Origin: Rubripirellula lacrimiformis
Lineage (GTDB): Bacteria; Planctomycetota; Planctomycetia; Pirellulales; Pirellulaceae
Direction: 5' to 3'
NCBI RefSeq assembly: GCF_007741535.1
Contig: NZ_CP036525.1
Location: forward strand, 5,642,001 to 5,706,000
Length of the DNA: 64,000 nucleotides
Shown: positions 54,801 to 63,474 of the stretch, one piece after another
Layout of the letters: every line of letters starts with the position of its first letter
Position numbering within the stretch: position 1 is the first letter of the stretch
Position numbers and translations under genes: made by a program
The notes under the pieces: model-generated
Database searches by the model: none
Told to the model about the DNA's origin: nothing
The model's input: only the letters and a program-made list of their open reading frames with translations

Positions 54801-54917
54801 GCGACCGTCGTGATCGGTGGCTTGATCACCAGCACGCTGCTGACCTGCATTGTCATCCCCGCGATCTACCCCTGGTTTGCAGACCAGGTCCGAGAGAAGC
54901 CAGAACCAGCGGCTTGA
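51831..54917 (+). CDS. CzcA/CusA-type heavy-metal RND efflux permease
   Basis: 1028 residues. The N-terminus ALKLPIDAVPDLTNTQVTVI is diagnostic of the heavy-metal (HME) RND group; others are PLSMLFASNMMLIFG, AIDFGLIVDSSVIMVENCVR (TM4 carboxylates), LGAEFMPRLNEGDLLVEAVR, TKTGRPEIANDVMGVHQSDV and AAGVGFIALFGVAVLNGLVW. It exports metal ions (divalent Zn, Co, Cd or monovalent Cu/Ag; not resolvable here) across both membranes using proton flow. No CzcC/CusC outer-membrane gene is next to it. Confidence 0.93.
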   Translation: MLKRLIEFSLNNRFLVIVAVLLIAGVGISSALKLPIDAVPDLTNTQVTVITQAGSLPPVEVERQVTYPVEWAMGGLPNVEEVRSISKFGLSVITIVFNEGTDVYFANQQVGQRLPSATASLPDGYGPPELGPMTTALGEILQFEVRSPSRSPMELRTMLDWDVSPKLRQVDGVTEINVMGGFFKTFEVRPDPDLLMSQGLTLQDLYTRIEAANANAGGGYVIHHDEQRFIRGQALLANVDDLRNIVIRRTDAGSPLLLADVADVVIAPMSRQGAVSRDGRGEAVTGMVMMRIGENSRDVVSRVKTRIAEIQATLPDDVVLDILYDRESLIDRTLHTVLKNLLEGGVLVAIVLLVTLGSLRAGLIVALAIPLSMLFASNMMLIFGISASLMSLGAIDFGLIVDSSVIMVENCVRRLSQTKDGQNRLQVIRDAAIEVRGPTMFGELIIAVVYVPVLLLEGTEGKMFRPMALTVLFALFGSLILSMTLMPALASLSLPKSPKDHDVLPIRILKRFYLPLVRWAVDTPKVTALVAASIFAISIPVAMNLGAEFMPRLNEGDLLVEAVRLPSASLEGAQQMAETVESELLVFPEIKTVFTKTGRPEIANDVMGVHQSDVWVMLNPPVEWPHPKTRDELIAEIETVLTEKVPGVAFGFTQPIEMRVDELVAGVKADVAVLVYGDDLDTLASKAKEIERTLRQVPGSADVKADIQSKLATLTIAPDREALARYGIDAAQVMDVVAAMGGRQVGEVLDERARFPIRVRLPESWRDDIEKLEQLPVAMAGGKPVPLYELATIQLEQTPPTVEHEDGRRRTFVSANVRGRDVATFVREAQAAVSKQVHLPPGYELRWGGDFENLQSASRRLLIITPIVLLVIFLLLHTSFHSVRLAMLIFLCVPIAASGGVFALMIREMPFSIAAGVGFIALFGVAVLNGLVWVSDAEHHRLDGTTPRKSALKAADDRLRPVLMTALVASLGFLPMAISHSDGAEIQRPLATVVIGGLITSTLLTCIVIPAIYPWFADQVREKPEPAA

Positions 54918-55269
54918 TCCCGCGGTGGTTTCGAAGACGCGATCTGAATCGGAATGGTTCGGATCGCGTCGGCGACGGGGGGATATCGATTGAAAGAGTG
55001 GCGTAGTGCCGGGGGGAATGGAGTTCGAGTTTAAGTTCGAGTTCGAGTTCGAGTTTTAGCTTCCGTACTCGTACTCGTGCTACCCCGCTTCCTCATCGAT
55101 CCACCGCGTCAGGCTAGTTCAACAATCGCTAAACGACGCATTAGCAACGAGCGATCAATCAGTGTCGCGATTCAAGTCATCTTGCCCCTGCCGCGTAGCG
55201 GTTTGCGGGGGGAGAGAATTAGAGAGAGAGGGTGAAGAAAGAAACGACACTGATTGATCGCTCGCCAGC
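54918..55269. other. Gap between convergent efflux and DUF1207 genes
   Basis: 352 bp between the convergent permease (plus) and DUF1207 gene (minus). It contains a hexamer repeat at 55021-55056 (GAGTTC/AAGTTC type) followed by TCCGTACTCGTACTCG, and a purine stretch at 55215-55245. No terminator hairpin or gene is clear. Confidence 0.5.
55021..55056. repeat. GAGTTC/AAGTTC hexamer repeat
   Basis: Six hexamers (GAGTTC, GAGTTT, AAGTTC, GAGTTC, GAGTTC, GAGTTT) in the 3' gap. Same family as the array at 42529-42815, 12 kb away, also in a gap beside transporter genes. Confidence 0.75.
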
Positions 55270-56385
55270 TTAATAGTCAAACCAGATGCCTAAGCCCAGA
55301 TACTCATCATCGCGGCTGAAGAACTGATACTGATTGCTGGGGCCGGCACCGTATTCCAATCCGTATCTCATCCGCCGTCCCGATCGCGACCCCTGAAAGG
55401 ACCAACCGACTTGGATCGTGGTGGTTGGACTGAAATCAACCGCTTCTCGCAGATTCACATTGATCGCGGCGAATGGGGCACCGCGAAAATCGGACTTCGA
55501 CTTTGGCGTGTACTCCGCACCGGTCTGCAATTGCCATCGTTTCGCACCACCGGAATCATGAAAGGAGTTCACGACTTCGCCGTACAGTCGCCAATCTGCC
55601 GGTTGGTAGCTGCCGCCAAGAATCATCGACTCCGTCACATAATTGATTCGTTGGTAGGTAGGGTTCCGGCCCATGAACTCGTCTCCCACATGCGAACTGA
55701 TGTGGAAGTACCCAAACTTCATCGCCCAGGGACCTTCGGCAGCGGTAATTTCGGTGCCGAAACGGTAGTCCATCGATTCGACGTCCTCGGACTCCAACAA
55801 ATTCAGTCGGGTCATGACCGCGCCTTCGATGTCCCATTGCCAACCATTGGGGCGTCGTGCATCAGTGGTTCCATAGCGGATTAGCCCAACCCGACCGCCT
55901 AGCGTCGCATCCCAGAAATAGCCTGCGTCCGAGTCACGGAACAGCAGCATCGACATGCGCGGTTCATGGGGCGCGGCAAGATAGGATCGCCACATCAACC
56001 CATCGGGCAGTGCTTGCCATTGTCGCGCATTGGAATGGCCTGATGTCGTCGCGTGGTGGTGCCCGATCGTCATCGCCGCGATGGTGTCTGAATCGATCGC
56101 CCCCGCCATCCGATCGGAATCGGTAAGAACCGTAATCACGTCATCCGTGGTGGTTGCTTGCGATATCGTTTGGCTACCCGACATCTGATCGATCAACCGA
56201 TGCGCGGTATCAAACACCGTCAACGATTCAGTCTGATCGTAGGGAACCACCGCAACGCCGTAAGCATCTTGGCGCGTGTCATCCCCCAGCGACTGATCGG
56301 CGCGTGCCACCGACATCATCGCGATCACTGCGACGACGCCAACGACGACATTCACGGCCCATGGATACCGAAGGTGCATCATCAA
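55270..56385 (-). CDS. DUF1207 family outer-membrane-like protein
   Basis: 371 residues with a signal helix (AVNVVVGVVAVIAMMSVARA). The DUF1207 core is recognisable: LPDGLMWRSYLAAPHEPRMS, WDATLGGRVGLIRYGT, GWQWDIEGAVMTRLNLLESE, MKFGYFHISSHVGDEFMGRN and INYVTESMILGGSYQPADWR. Alternating polar/aromatic strands suggest a beta-barrel or a lipid-bound protein in the outer membrane. Function unknown. It overlaps the ArnT-like gene by 4 nt, linking it to the envelope glycolipid cluster. Confidence 0.88.
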   Translation of the reverse strand: MMMHLRYPWAVNVVVGVVAVIAMMSVARADQSLGDDTRQDAYGVAVVPYDQTESLTVFDTAHRLIDQMSGSQTISQATTTDDVITVLTDSDRMAGAIDSDTIAAMTIGHHHATTSGHSNARQWQALPDGLMWRSYLAAPHEPRMSMLLFRDSDAGYFWDATLGGRVGLIRYGTTDARRPNGWQWDIEGAVMTRLNLLESEDVESMDYRFGTEITAAEGPWAMKFGYFHISSHVGDEFMGRNPTYQRINYVTESMILGGSYQPADWRLYGEVVNSFHDSGGAKRWQLQTGAEYTPKSKSDFRGAPFAAINVNLREAVDFSPTTTIQVGWSFQGSRSGRRMRYGLEYGAGPSNQYQFFSRDDEYLGLGIWFDY

Positions 56386-58148
56386 CGAAGCTCACTACCG
56401 ATTGGATGTTCGGTGTTCGCGATGACGGCTGCCACCGAGGTCGATGCACGCGGGGACGCAAGATACAAGCGTTTGTGCGCTCCGGTTGCCTGGATAACGT
56501 GGGTCGCCGCGATTGCTTCCCGTGTCGAAGGCAAACTGCGTTCGTTGGCCACCACGATGGTGTCGGCATGATTGACCAGAAAAGTCGCAAACTCTTCTTT
56601 TTGCTGCTCGGAAAAATAGACCACTCGATCGGCACGGATCTGCAGTTTCACGGCATGCCGTTTCTCACCAAAGAAAACGATCCATCGATCGGGGTGGTCG
56701 TGGGCCAGTGCCGCAGTCTTGCTATAGACCGATCGTTCGCTTGCGATCGCCGGCAACAATCCTGTTCCCGCCGTCGAAAGCACAGCGATCGCCAAAAGAG
56801 CAGTCGTCACCCACCCCAACCGCCCATTGGCAGCGGGTTGATTCCAGCAGCGAACCGTGACGGCAAGAATGACAGCACCAAGCAACATCGTAGTAATGAC
56901 GCTCCAGCTTGCCGATTGTTCGAGCCAGATTTGTGTTCCCAAGACCGTAGCCCCGGCGATCAACAGAATCAGGTTGGCTCGCAGGGGAAAAGGACGTAAA
57001 TAACGAGTGATCCGACTGGTCGATTCCGATGCGAACACGGTCGTGCTAAGAATCACGCCAAGGATCAAACTGATAATCGGAATAACCGGTATAATGTAAG
57101 TCGGCAATTTGCAGCTCGCGGCTGAAAAAAAAGCCAGGATCCAGGCCGCGGTAACGCATAAAAACCTCAACTGAGTGGGTTTCCCACGTCGACACCGCTC
57201 TTCTGGGCTGAACAAGAACACCCCCAATGATGGCAACAGCAACGAAGTGGGAAACATGGCTGCCATCAGAATTGGAATGTAGAACCAGAATGGTTGCCGG
57301 TGGTTGGATCCTTCGGTGAACCGCTTCACGTTGTGTTCTAAGAAAAAGTAGTCGCCGAAGTCAGGATTGAATTTCCAGACCGCCAGATACCAGGGCACAC
57401 ACAGCAACGTCATCAGGATCGCCATTGGGCCCCAGTCCCAGATCCTGGGTTGGATGCGTTCTTTGTGCATCCACACACCGATTGCTAACGGGGGACCACA
57501 CAGCACCAAAGCGATGGGTCCTTTGGTCAGTATCCCCATCCCACAGGCTAGCCCTGCCAACAACCACCACCAACAGCGACGGTTGCGCCGGCCCGCCGCG
57601 ATGCAGCCAACCAGCAGGCAGCACGTCGTCCAAAACGACAGCAACGAATCCAAGATCAAGAATCGACCGGCCAACAGAAAGCCGCCACAAAGCAGCAGCG
57701 ATGCGGATCCCAGAAACGCTGCTTGACTGCCGACGATCTGGCGTCCGAGCAACAGCACCACCATCACGGTCGACAGCGCCGACAACATCGACGGCAACCG
57801 TGCTGCCCATTCGCTCTGGCCACAAATTTGAAAACTGATCGCCGTCAACCAATACATCAAAGGCGGTTTGTCCAGGTACGGCTGTCCATCCAGAGTCGGC
57901 GTGATCCAATCTCGCGATTCGATCATCTCCATCGCGATCTGCGCGTATCGTGTTTCGTCCGGGGCAATCAACGGATACGACAAACTGGGGGCCAGCACCA
58001 CCAAGGATGCAACGGCAATCACGATCGCTGCGACTCGCTCTTGGATCGGACTCCAACGATCCACCGCGGACTGCCGATCATCCGATTCGATGGTTGGGTA
58101 ACCGTTGTTCCAACAGCAAACCAAACCATCTTTAAAATTTTTCATCAT
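56382..58148 (-). CDS. ArnT-like GT39 membrane glycosyltransferase
   Basis: 588 residues with about 12 helices and the GT39/PMT_2 N-terminal motif SYPLIAPDETRYAQIAMEMI, then DWITPTLDGQPYLDKPPLMY and FGDYFFLEHNVKRFTEGSNH. The family transfers a sugar from a polyprenyl-phosphate donor to a lipid (for example lipid A) or protein on the periplasmic face. The start follows the LptF/G stop immediately (TAGATG), and the end overlaps the DUF1207 gene, so expression is tightly coupled. Confidence 0.9.
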   Translation of the reverse strand: MMKNFKDGLVCCWNNGYPTIESDDRQSAVDRWSPIQERVAAIVIAVASLVVLAPSLSYPLIAPDETRYAQIAMEMIESRDWITPTLDGQPYLDKPPLMYWLTAISFQICGQSEWAARLPSMLSALSTVMVVLLLGRQIVGSQAAFLGSASLLLCGGFLLAGRFLILDSLLSFWTTCCLLVGCIAAGRRNRRCWWWLLAGLACGMGILTKGPIALVLCGPPLAIGVWMHKERIQPRIWDWGPMAILMTLLCVPWYLAVWKFNPDFGDYFFLEHNVKRFTEGSNHRQPFWFYIPILMAAMFPTSLLLPSLGVFLFSPEERCRRGKPTQLRFLCVTAAWILAFFSAASCKLPTYIIPVIPIISLILGVILSTTVFASESTSRITRYLRPFPLRANLILLIAGATVLGTQIWLEQSASWSVITTMLLGAVILAVTVRCWNQPAANGRLGWVTTALLAIAVLSTAGTGLLPAIASERSVYSKTAALAHDHPDRWIVFFGEKRHAVKLQIRADRVVYFSEQQKEEFATFLVNHADTIVVANERSLPSTREAIAATHVIQATGAHKRLYLASPRASTSVAAVIANTEHPIGSELR

Positions 58149-59339
58149 CTAGATCACTCGGTAAACAGCGCGCTTCATCATCACGAAACCGATCGCGATG
58201 GTCACTCCATTCGCGATCCAAACCCCACAGGCAGGAATATCGCCCGACTTGGCCATGTCCAATGACAATGCAAAGACGGGGTAATAGATCAGCAGTGTCG
58301 GCAGAAAGCAGACACCAAAGGTTGTCATCGTGTCGGAGGTGCGCAGTCGAATGGAAAGCGGCACACCGATGATCGCAAACGCCAAACAGGTAAATCCGCT
58401 GGCCCAACGGCGATGCATTTCAGCGTCCAATCGATGCAAGCGTTTACGACTTTGTTGCAGCTGAGCTTTTCGCTTCATGGCGTCTGCCCCGGCGATCTGG
58501 TCGCTATGGGAACTGAGCAGACTGAACCCGGTGTGGACAGCAATCTCACCCGATCGACGATGGATGTCACCAAATTGACCGACCGTTGCCGAAGGCAGAT
58601 CTCGCATCCGCATGTGCGATGGATTTGCCGTCAGAATCGAATCGTTCTGCTGAGCCCCCAGCGGGATACGCTGGATATACTGACCGGGGAAGTGAAATGC
58701 GACATTTCCGCCGACCGTCGCCGTTCCGTTGTAGATGGCAAACGACAACACCTGTTCCTTGTCGATGTAGCTCATCGTCGCCTCGCGTGCGCTGATGACA
58801 ATCGGATCCTGGCCGTCTCGGCGAACGCTGATCAGCGGTTCGATCAGCCGATCATCAACAACATCGCGAACCGTCAACGAGAAGTTCCCGTGCTGGAAAT
58901 TCCGTTCACGCCGCAGGACTCCGTAGGCAATGTTTTCAACCGACGACACAACGACGTTCTGAACGCCATGGAACCCCCACGTGAACGCGGTGTTGATCAA
59001 AATGACCGTCGCGATGCTCAGACCAACGGTCAGGATGATCGTGGGCCACATCACGGCAAACGTCGAAATGCCAACCGATTGCATTGCCGTCAGTTCATTG
59101 TCGGCCGACATCCGCCCGTAGATGCAACACGTACTGAACAGTGTCGTTCCGGGAATCGAAAGTGCCAACGCGTTGGGCGCCGCAAACGGAAGCAACCGCA
59201 GAACACTGGCCAAGTTCAACCCTTGGTCCAACGATTCTCTGGCCACACCGATCACGAGTACCAAAGTGGTCAATGCGAACAACGAAACCACAAACATTCC
59301 CAGCACATCCAGAACGACCTTTCGCTGTAACTTTCCCAT
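58149..59339 (-). CDS. LptF/LptG-family LPS export permease
   Basis: 396 residues with six helices (three N-terminal, three C-terminal) around a periplasmic beta domain, the YjgP/YjgQ layout: MSADNELTAMQSVGISTFAV (family: Gr.se.gEl.Al.a.G), and the C-terminal HRRWASGFTCLAFAIIGVPL segment. LptF/G move lipopolysaccharide from the inner membrane using LptB. The start overlaps the small upstream ORF by one base (TGATG). Its presence with glycosyltransferases supports an outer-membrane glycolipid in this organism. Confidence 0.92.
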   Translation of the reverse strand: MGKLQRKVVLDVLGMFVVSLFALTTLVLVIGVARESLDQGLNLASVLRLLPFAAPNALALSIPGTTLFSTCCIYGRMSADNELTAMQSVGISTFAVMWPTIILTVGLSIATVILINTAFTWGFHGVQNVVVSSVENIAYGVLRRERNFQHGNFSLTVRDVVDDRLIEPLISVRRDGQDPIVISAREATMSYIDKEQVLSFAIYNGTATVGGNVAFHFPGQYIQRIPLGAQQNDSILTANPSHMRMRDLPSATVGQFGDIHRRSGEIAVHTGFSLLSSHSDQIAGADAMKRKAQLQQSRKRLHRLDAEMHRRWASGFTCLAFAIIGVPLSIRLRTSDTMTTFGVCFLPTLLIYYPVFALSLDMAKSGDIPACGVWIANGVTIAIGFVMMKRAVYRVI

Positions 59340-59578
59340 CAGGAATCTCCTGAACCATTTGAAGTCGGCCGAAAACAGGAATCGTGTCGCAGACCTAGGA
59401 TGCCCCCGTCGCTGCTACCACTGGATTCCAAACGCTGAATCATTTGTCGAATCAACCGGATATCAGCTTGCTGTTGACGATGCTGATCCAGCGAACTCGG
59501 CGACGAACCGCCCAACGCCAAGCAAGCCTTGGACAACACCCATTCCAACCACCTGGACGCAATGCGTCGACACATCAC
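59339..59578 (-). CDS. Coupled small ORF between GT2-GT39 fusion and LptF/G genes
   Basis: 79 residues filling the 235-bp gap precisely: its GTG/ATG start overlaps the stop of the GT2-GT39 gene (GTGATG) and its TGA overlaps the LptF/G ATG (TGATG). The N-terminal ~25 residues are basic/hydrophobic (RRIASRWLEWVLSKACLALG), the middle is an amphipathic helix (DQHRQQQADIRLIRQMIQRL), the end is polar. No family is recognised. Two-sided coupling argues for a real gene, perhaps an accessory or inhibitor protein. Confidence 0.6.
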   Translation of the reverse strand: MMCRRIASRWLEWVLSKACLALGGSSPSSLDQHRQQQADIRLIRQMIQRLESSGSSDGGILGLRHDSCFRPTSNGSGDS

Positions 59579-62085
59579 CGTGCCCCCGAAGGCAAAGTAT
59601 CTAGCGAAGGTGAACTGGGTTTCGAGGGCAGTCGCGAAACATGCGATTGGGCATCCGGACGGGACGCGACCCGTAGGGCAACATCCACCGAACCGGTTTC
59701 GATCAAGACAGCGCAGCCATGGCCGACAATCGATTTCATCACTGTTCCGGGTGGCAACTGATGCTGTAGCGATTTGATCGGCACGTCGTCCGCAACCAAG
59801 ATCCAGGACTGCGGATGTTCCAAGAAGAAGTCAGTCAATCCGCCGTCCTGAACGTCCAAGTAGTTTGCGACGTCAGACCGATTCAAATAGAACGGGATTT
59901 CGGAGAACTCGTGCCCCACCGTTGCAATCGCTTGCTTGGGCGCGGCAGCCATGGTCGCGATGAACGGTGACGATCCGCGTAACAGAGTTTGGCTGTGACT
60001 GTAGGTTGGCAACATCTGATGCATCAGCATCACAGCAAACAGGAAAGCGACGGTGGCCGACGATCCCCAAGCGATCTTGGACTGATGCGAATCTGCGATC
60101 ATGACCAACGATGCCACCAACAATACCGTCCACAGGATCGCCCATCCATAGACAGCCAACGGTGGATTACCAGTCGACATGATCACAAATCCGACCAACC
60201 CAACCCCTGCCATGCAGGTTGCTGCAGTTGCTGATCGAGCGGACCAAAACCGAGCAAACCAGTGTTGGCGAGAATCCGTGGCCGTTCCCAAAATGACATC
60301 CAAGTAATGCGCCAACATCAATGCTAGCGCCGGGGCAGCAGGCAAAAGGTAGGTTGGCAGCTTGCACTTGGCCAAAGAGAAAAACACAAACGCCCAACCC
60401 GCCCAAAGGAACAAAAATCCGACCGCGGGTGATCGCCGACGTCGCACCGATTCGCTGCGGCCAAACAGAAAGTTGACATAGGGGATCGTCAGAAACGACC
60501 AGGGATGACCTGCCAACAAAAGGATCGGAATAAAGAACCAAATCGGCCGATCATGAAATTGCCCGGCAAACCGCTGGACATTGTGGGTGTAGAAAAACTC
60601 GACCAGAAAGGTTGGGTCTTCCAACGTGACCGCTACCAGCCAAGGCGTCACCATGCCAGCCACCACTGCTCCCGCGACGGCGTAGTGTTTCCAGTCGGGC
60701 CGAGCGTGCGAATCGGACAACCACGCAAATGCGAACACAGGTGGCAACCACAACACGATGGCCAACGGCCCCTTGGTTAAAAATGCCAACCCGACGAAAC
60801 ACGCCGATGCGATCCACCATGTCCATCGAACACGCGATGCGCGTATCGCTTCGAATGCCGTGAACAAGGACATCGACACAAAGAATGCCAACACACCATC
60901 GAGCAACAGATATCGACTGGTGAAGGCAAAACCGACCGACAGCATCAGCACACCGCCGGCCAGTAACCCGACACGACGCTGAAAAAGACGATTGCCAAAG
61001 AACACCGTAGCCCCAATCGTCGCCAGCGCCGAAAGCGCCGGTACCAATCGTGCGGATGCCTCACTGATTCCGAACAAGCGGTAGCAAATGGCACATAGCC
61101 AATACACCAGCGGTGGCTTGTCGTAGTAGGTTTGGAAATTCAGTTGTGGCAACACCCAATTGCCGGTTGCCAACATCTCACGCGGAATCTCGGCGTAGCG
61201 AGTTTCGTCACGATCGATCAGCGGATAGCTCAGGTTCGTCAACAGAAAGAACGCGGCGATCAACAGCAACCCATAGGTCGTCCGCGTGACGTTGCGATCC
61301 GAGATCCAAGCCGGAACACTCCGATCGGAATCCGGACTGCAAGGACGATCCGGTGATCGAGCGGGCGATGGAAACTGGGCCACATTCCACCAGTATCTAG
61401 CCAAACTGGCCAATACTTTGGGAATATGGGCGATCGATACGGTGCTGGTCCCTGCGGTCCTAGGCCGATGCGAAACACCAACCTCGACAATGCTAAATTT
61501 GCACTGACGTGCCGACGTGAGCATCTCGGAATTGACCAAGAACCCGTTTCCCGACAACTGCAACTGATCGGCCACATCACGATGGAACATCTTCAGTGCA
61601 CAGTCGACATCGCGAACGCCAGTTCCCAGCAGACAGCGCACCATCAGGTTGTAGACATTCGAATACAAACATCGCAGCGCTGTATCTTTTCGATCCATGC
61701 GGTAACCGCAAACGATGTCGTATCGCTGCGACAACAACACGAACCGATCCAGTTCCGTTAGATCGAACTGACAGTCCGCATCGGTAAACACGACCAAGTC
61801 TTTCTGGGCCGCGCCGAAACCGCTGCGAATGGCGGCACCGTAACCTTGGTTAGGACAGTGCTGCACCAATCGAACGTTGGCGTGACTGTCGGCGATGCGA
61901 GACACAATGGCAGCGGTATCGTCGGTGCTTCCATCGTCCACCACGATGATCTCGTAATCCGATGCAATGCGACGTAGAGCATCGTCTGCTTCGGCAACCG
62001 CGCGAGCGATCACCTCGGATTCATTCCAAGCGGGCAAGATCAGTGAAATCGAAGCGTTGGGCAATGGCGACATTGGCAGGGGCAT
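59575..62085 (-). CDS. GT2-GT39 fusion glycosyltransferase (ArnC-like + ArnT-like)
   Basis: 836 residues. Residues 1-~240 are a GT-A, family 2 transferase resembling dolichol-phosphate mannose synthase/ArnC: SLILPAWNESEVIARAVAEA, VVDDGSTDDTAAIV, FTDADCQFDLTELDRFVLL (DxD) and NGFLVNSEML. After a linker (~240-275), residues ~280-800 are a polytopic GT39 enzyme: NLSYPLIDRDETRYAEIPRE, NWVLPQLNFQTYYDKPPLVY and THNVQRFAGQFHDRPIWFFI. The first half would load a sugar on polyprenyl phosphate and the second would pass it to lipid or protein: two steps in one chain. Start at 62085 or Met5 (62073). Confidence 0.9.
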   Translation of the reverse strand: MPLPMSPLPNASISLILPAWNESEVIARAVAEADDALRRIASDYEIIVVDDGSTDDTAAIVSRIADSHANVRLVQHCPNQGYGAAIRSGFGAAQKDLVVFTDADCQFDLTELDRFVLLSQRYDIVCGYRMDRKDTALRCLYSNVYNLMVRCLLGTGVRDVDCALKMFHRDVADQLQLSGNGFLVNSEMLTSARQCKFSIVEVGVSHRPRTAGTSTVSIAHIPKVLASLARYWWNVAQFPSPARSPDRPCSPDSDRSVPAWISDRNVTRTTYGLLLIAAFFLLTNLSYPLIDRDETRYAEIPREMLATGNWVLPQLNFQTYYDKPPLVYWLCAICYRLFGISEASARLVPALSALATIGATVFFGNRLFQRRVGLLAGGVLMLSVGFAFTSRYLLLDGVLAFFVSMSLFTAFEAIRASRVRWTWWIASACFVGLAFLTKGPLAIVLWLPPVFAFAWLSDSHARPDWKHYAVAGAVVAGMVTPWLVAVTLEDPTFLVEFFYTHNVQRFAGQFHDRPIWFFIPILLLAGHPWSFLTIPYVNFLFGRSESVRRRRSPAVGFLFLWAGWAFVFFSLAKCKLPTYLLPAAPALALMLAHYLDVILGTATDSRQHWFARFWSARSATAATCMAGVGLVGFVIMSTGNPPLAVYGWAILWTVLLVASLVMIADSHQSKIAWGSSATVAFLFAVMLMHQMLPTYSHSQTLLRGSSPFIATMAAAPKQAIATVGHEFSEIPFYLNRSDVANYLDVQDGGLTDFFLEHPQSWILVADDVPIKSLQHQLPPGTVMKSIVGHGCAVLIETGSVDVALRVASRPDAQSHVSRLPSKPSSPSLDTLPSGAR

Positions 62086-62243
62086 CCTTGCACTCCCGAG
62101 TTACGTAGACCTTAGTAGTTAAGGACGATAGCGAGCCGTTCACGACCAATGCAATGCCAACTCCTATCCTTTTAGTAGTTCTAAAAAGAAGGACCGAACG
62201 GCGGCGATCGCGAGTGCTGCCCAAGCAACCATCCGCTCCGTTG

Positions 62244-62319
62244 GTAGTACCGGCTTCAGCCGGCCTGACCCGACATGCGGTGGATCCGAACAGCACCCGC
62301 CGCCTAAAGGCGGTACTAC
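62244..62319. repeat. 76-bp inverted-ended intergenic element
   Basis: Outer ends GTAGTACCG and CGGTACTAC are inverted; inside each end is a small hairpin (CCGGCTTCAGCCGG and CCGCCTAAAGGCGG). This double stem-loop shape is typical of a small intergenic repeat or MITE-like element. Only one copy in this window. The gap (62086-62376) has no other recognised feature apart from the small palindrome CCTTTTAGTAGTTCTAAAAAG around 62167. Confidence 0.75.
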
Positions 62320-62376
62320 AAACGGTGCGTCGCCAGAACACGACGAACTACGCGAACAGTGGGATGCACCGGCGTG

Positions 62377-63474
62377 CTAGTGATGGTGCGACGTCTTGAA
62401 CACTTCGTCCCACTGTGACCGCTGATCGAAGGACTCGAAATCACGGACGTGAATTCCGCAGTCATGCAACACGCTAGCGGTCCACGTCGGCCACGGCGAC
62501 CAACCGCTCCGGTTCGAAGCCATCGCATTGACGGGCAAGCAAACCTGACTCGCCAGCAGAGCAATCATCCACAGTGCGGCGCATCCGACCCAAGCTCGAT
62601 AGCGTGGGCGGCGGAATCCTGCCGCCAGCGAAACGATCCGATTGCTGCGCAAGATCAGAGCGCTGGGTTGATTCCCGAACGCCAGCGTTCCAATCGGGGT
62701 GGCACTGCAACAACGGGCCGAGCAACGTTCAGCGATTTTGACCAGCGTTCTTAGATAGGCCGCGTATCGACCGTCTTTGCCGGCCGCCATCTCGTCGCAC
62801 AGATATTCTCGAGTCAGTTCCGCCTTGCCAGCTGCCCACCACACGGCGGGATGAAACCAAAACAGCACCGAACAAGTGCCTTGCAAGAAATGCTGCATCG
62901 GGTGCTTCGTTTGAAGGTGAGCCAGTTCGTGGACCAGCACGTGTTCCAACATGGTGGCATCGTCGTCCAAAATGTAGCTTGGCAACACGATCACCGGACG
63001 ATGCAATTGCCAACAAAACGGCCCTTCGACATGATCCGACACCAGCACACTGACATCGCTGGGGACCAGCGTCGTGGACAACAAAGTTTGCTGTGACGCA
63101 GTCAATGGTGTGCATTGATCGCGCAAGAACCGAGACAGCGTGCCCCAACGAACGACGCGTTGAATCAACATCACCACCACTCCGGTTCCCCAGAGAACGG
63201 CACAGGCAAAGAACACTGGTTGCTGCCAACCGATCCAAGTCCGTGTCCAAGCCGGAGACACAAATTCGGGAAACCCCAGCAGGCGCCGGTGTGGCAACGT
63301 CAACGAGGCGGTAACCAGCGCCAACAGAAGGATAAAACAGGTCGTCCAAAGACGGCAGCCACTGCGTGCGTCACCGACCCAGCTTTGCAATGCGACAGTC
63401 GCCGAAACGACCAATGCCACTTGCAGCAAGATCGCGGTCACCGTTTCGAAGCCAAGCAATGCGTCCATGATCAA
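62377..63474 (-). CDS. M56-family membrane metallopeptidase (BlaR1/MecR1-like)
   Basis: 365 residues. N-terminal helices at about 10-30, 43-60 and 85-105; zinc site HELAH at 182-186 (VLVHELAHLQTKHPMQHF), with HPAVWWAAGKAELTREYLCD giving the third ligand region. A final helix (ALWMIALLASQVCLPVNAMA) follows. There is no C-terminal penicillin-binding sensor domain, so it is a shorter member of the BlaR1 group. It overlaps the BlaI-type repressor by 4 nt. By analogy it may inactivate that repressor on a signal. Confidence 0.9.
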   Translation of the reverse strand: MIMDALLGFETVTAILLQVALVVSATVALQSWVGDARSGCRLWTTCFILLLALVTASLTLPHRRLLGFPEFVSPAWTRTWIGWQQPVFFACAVLWGTGVVVMLIQRVVRWGTLSRFLRDQCTPLTASQQTLLSTTLVPSDVSVLVSDHVEGPFCWQLHRPVIVLPSYILDDDATMLEHVLVHELAHLQTKHPMQHFLQGTCSVLFWFHPAVWWAAGKAELTREYLCDEMAAGKDGRYAAYLRTLVKIAERCSARCCSATPIGTLAFGNQPSALILRSNRIVSLAAGFRRPRYRAWVGCAALWMIALLASQVCLPVNAMASNRSGWSPWPTWTASVLHDCGIHVRDFESFDQRSQWDEVFKTSHHH

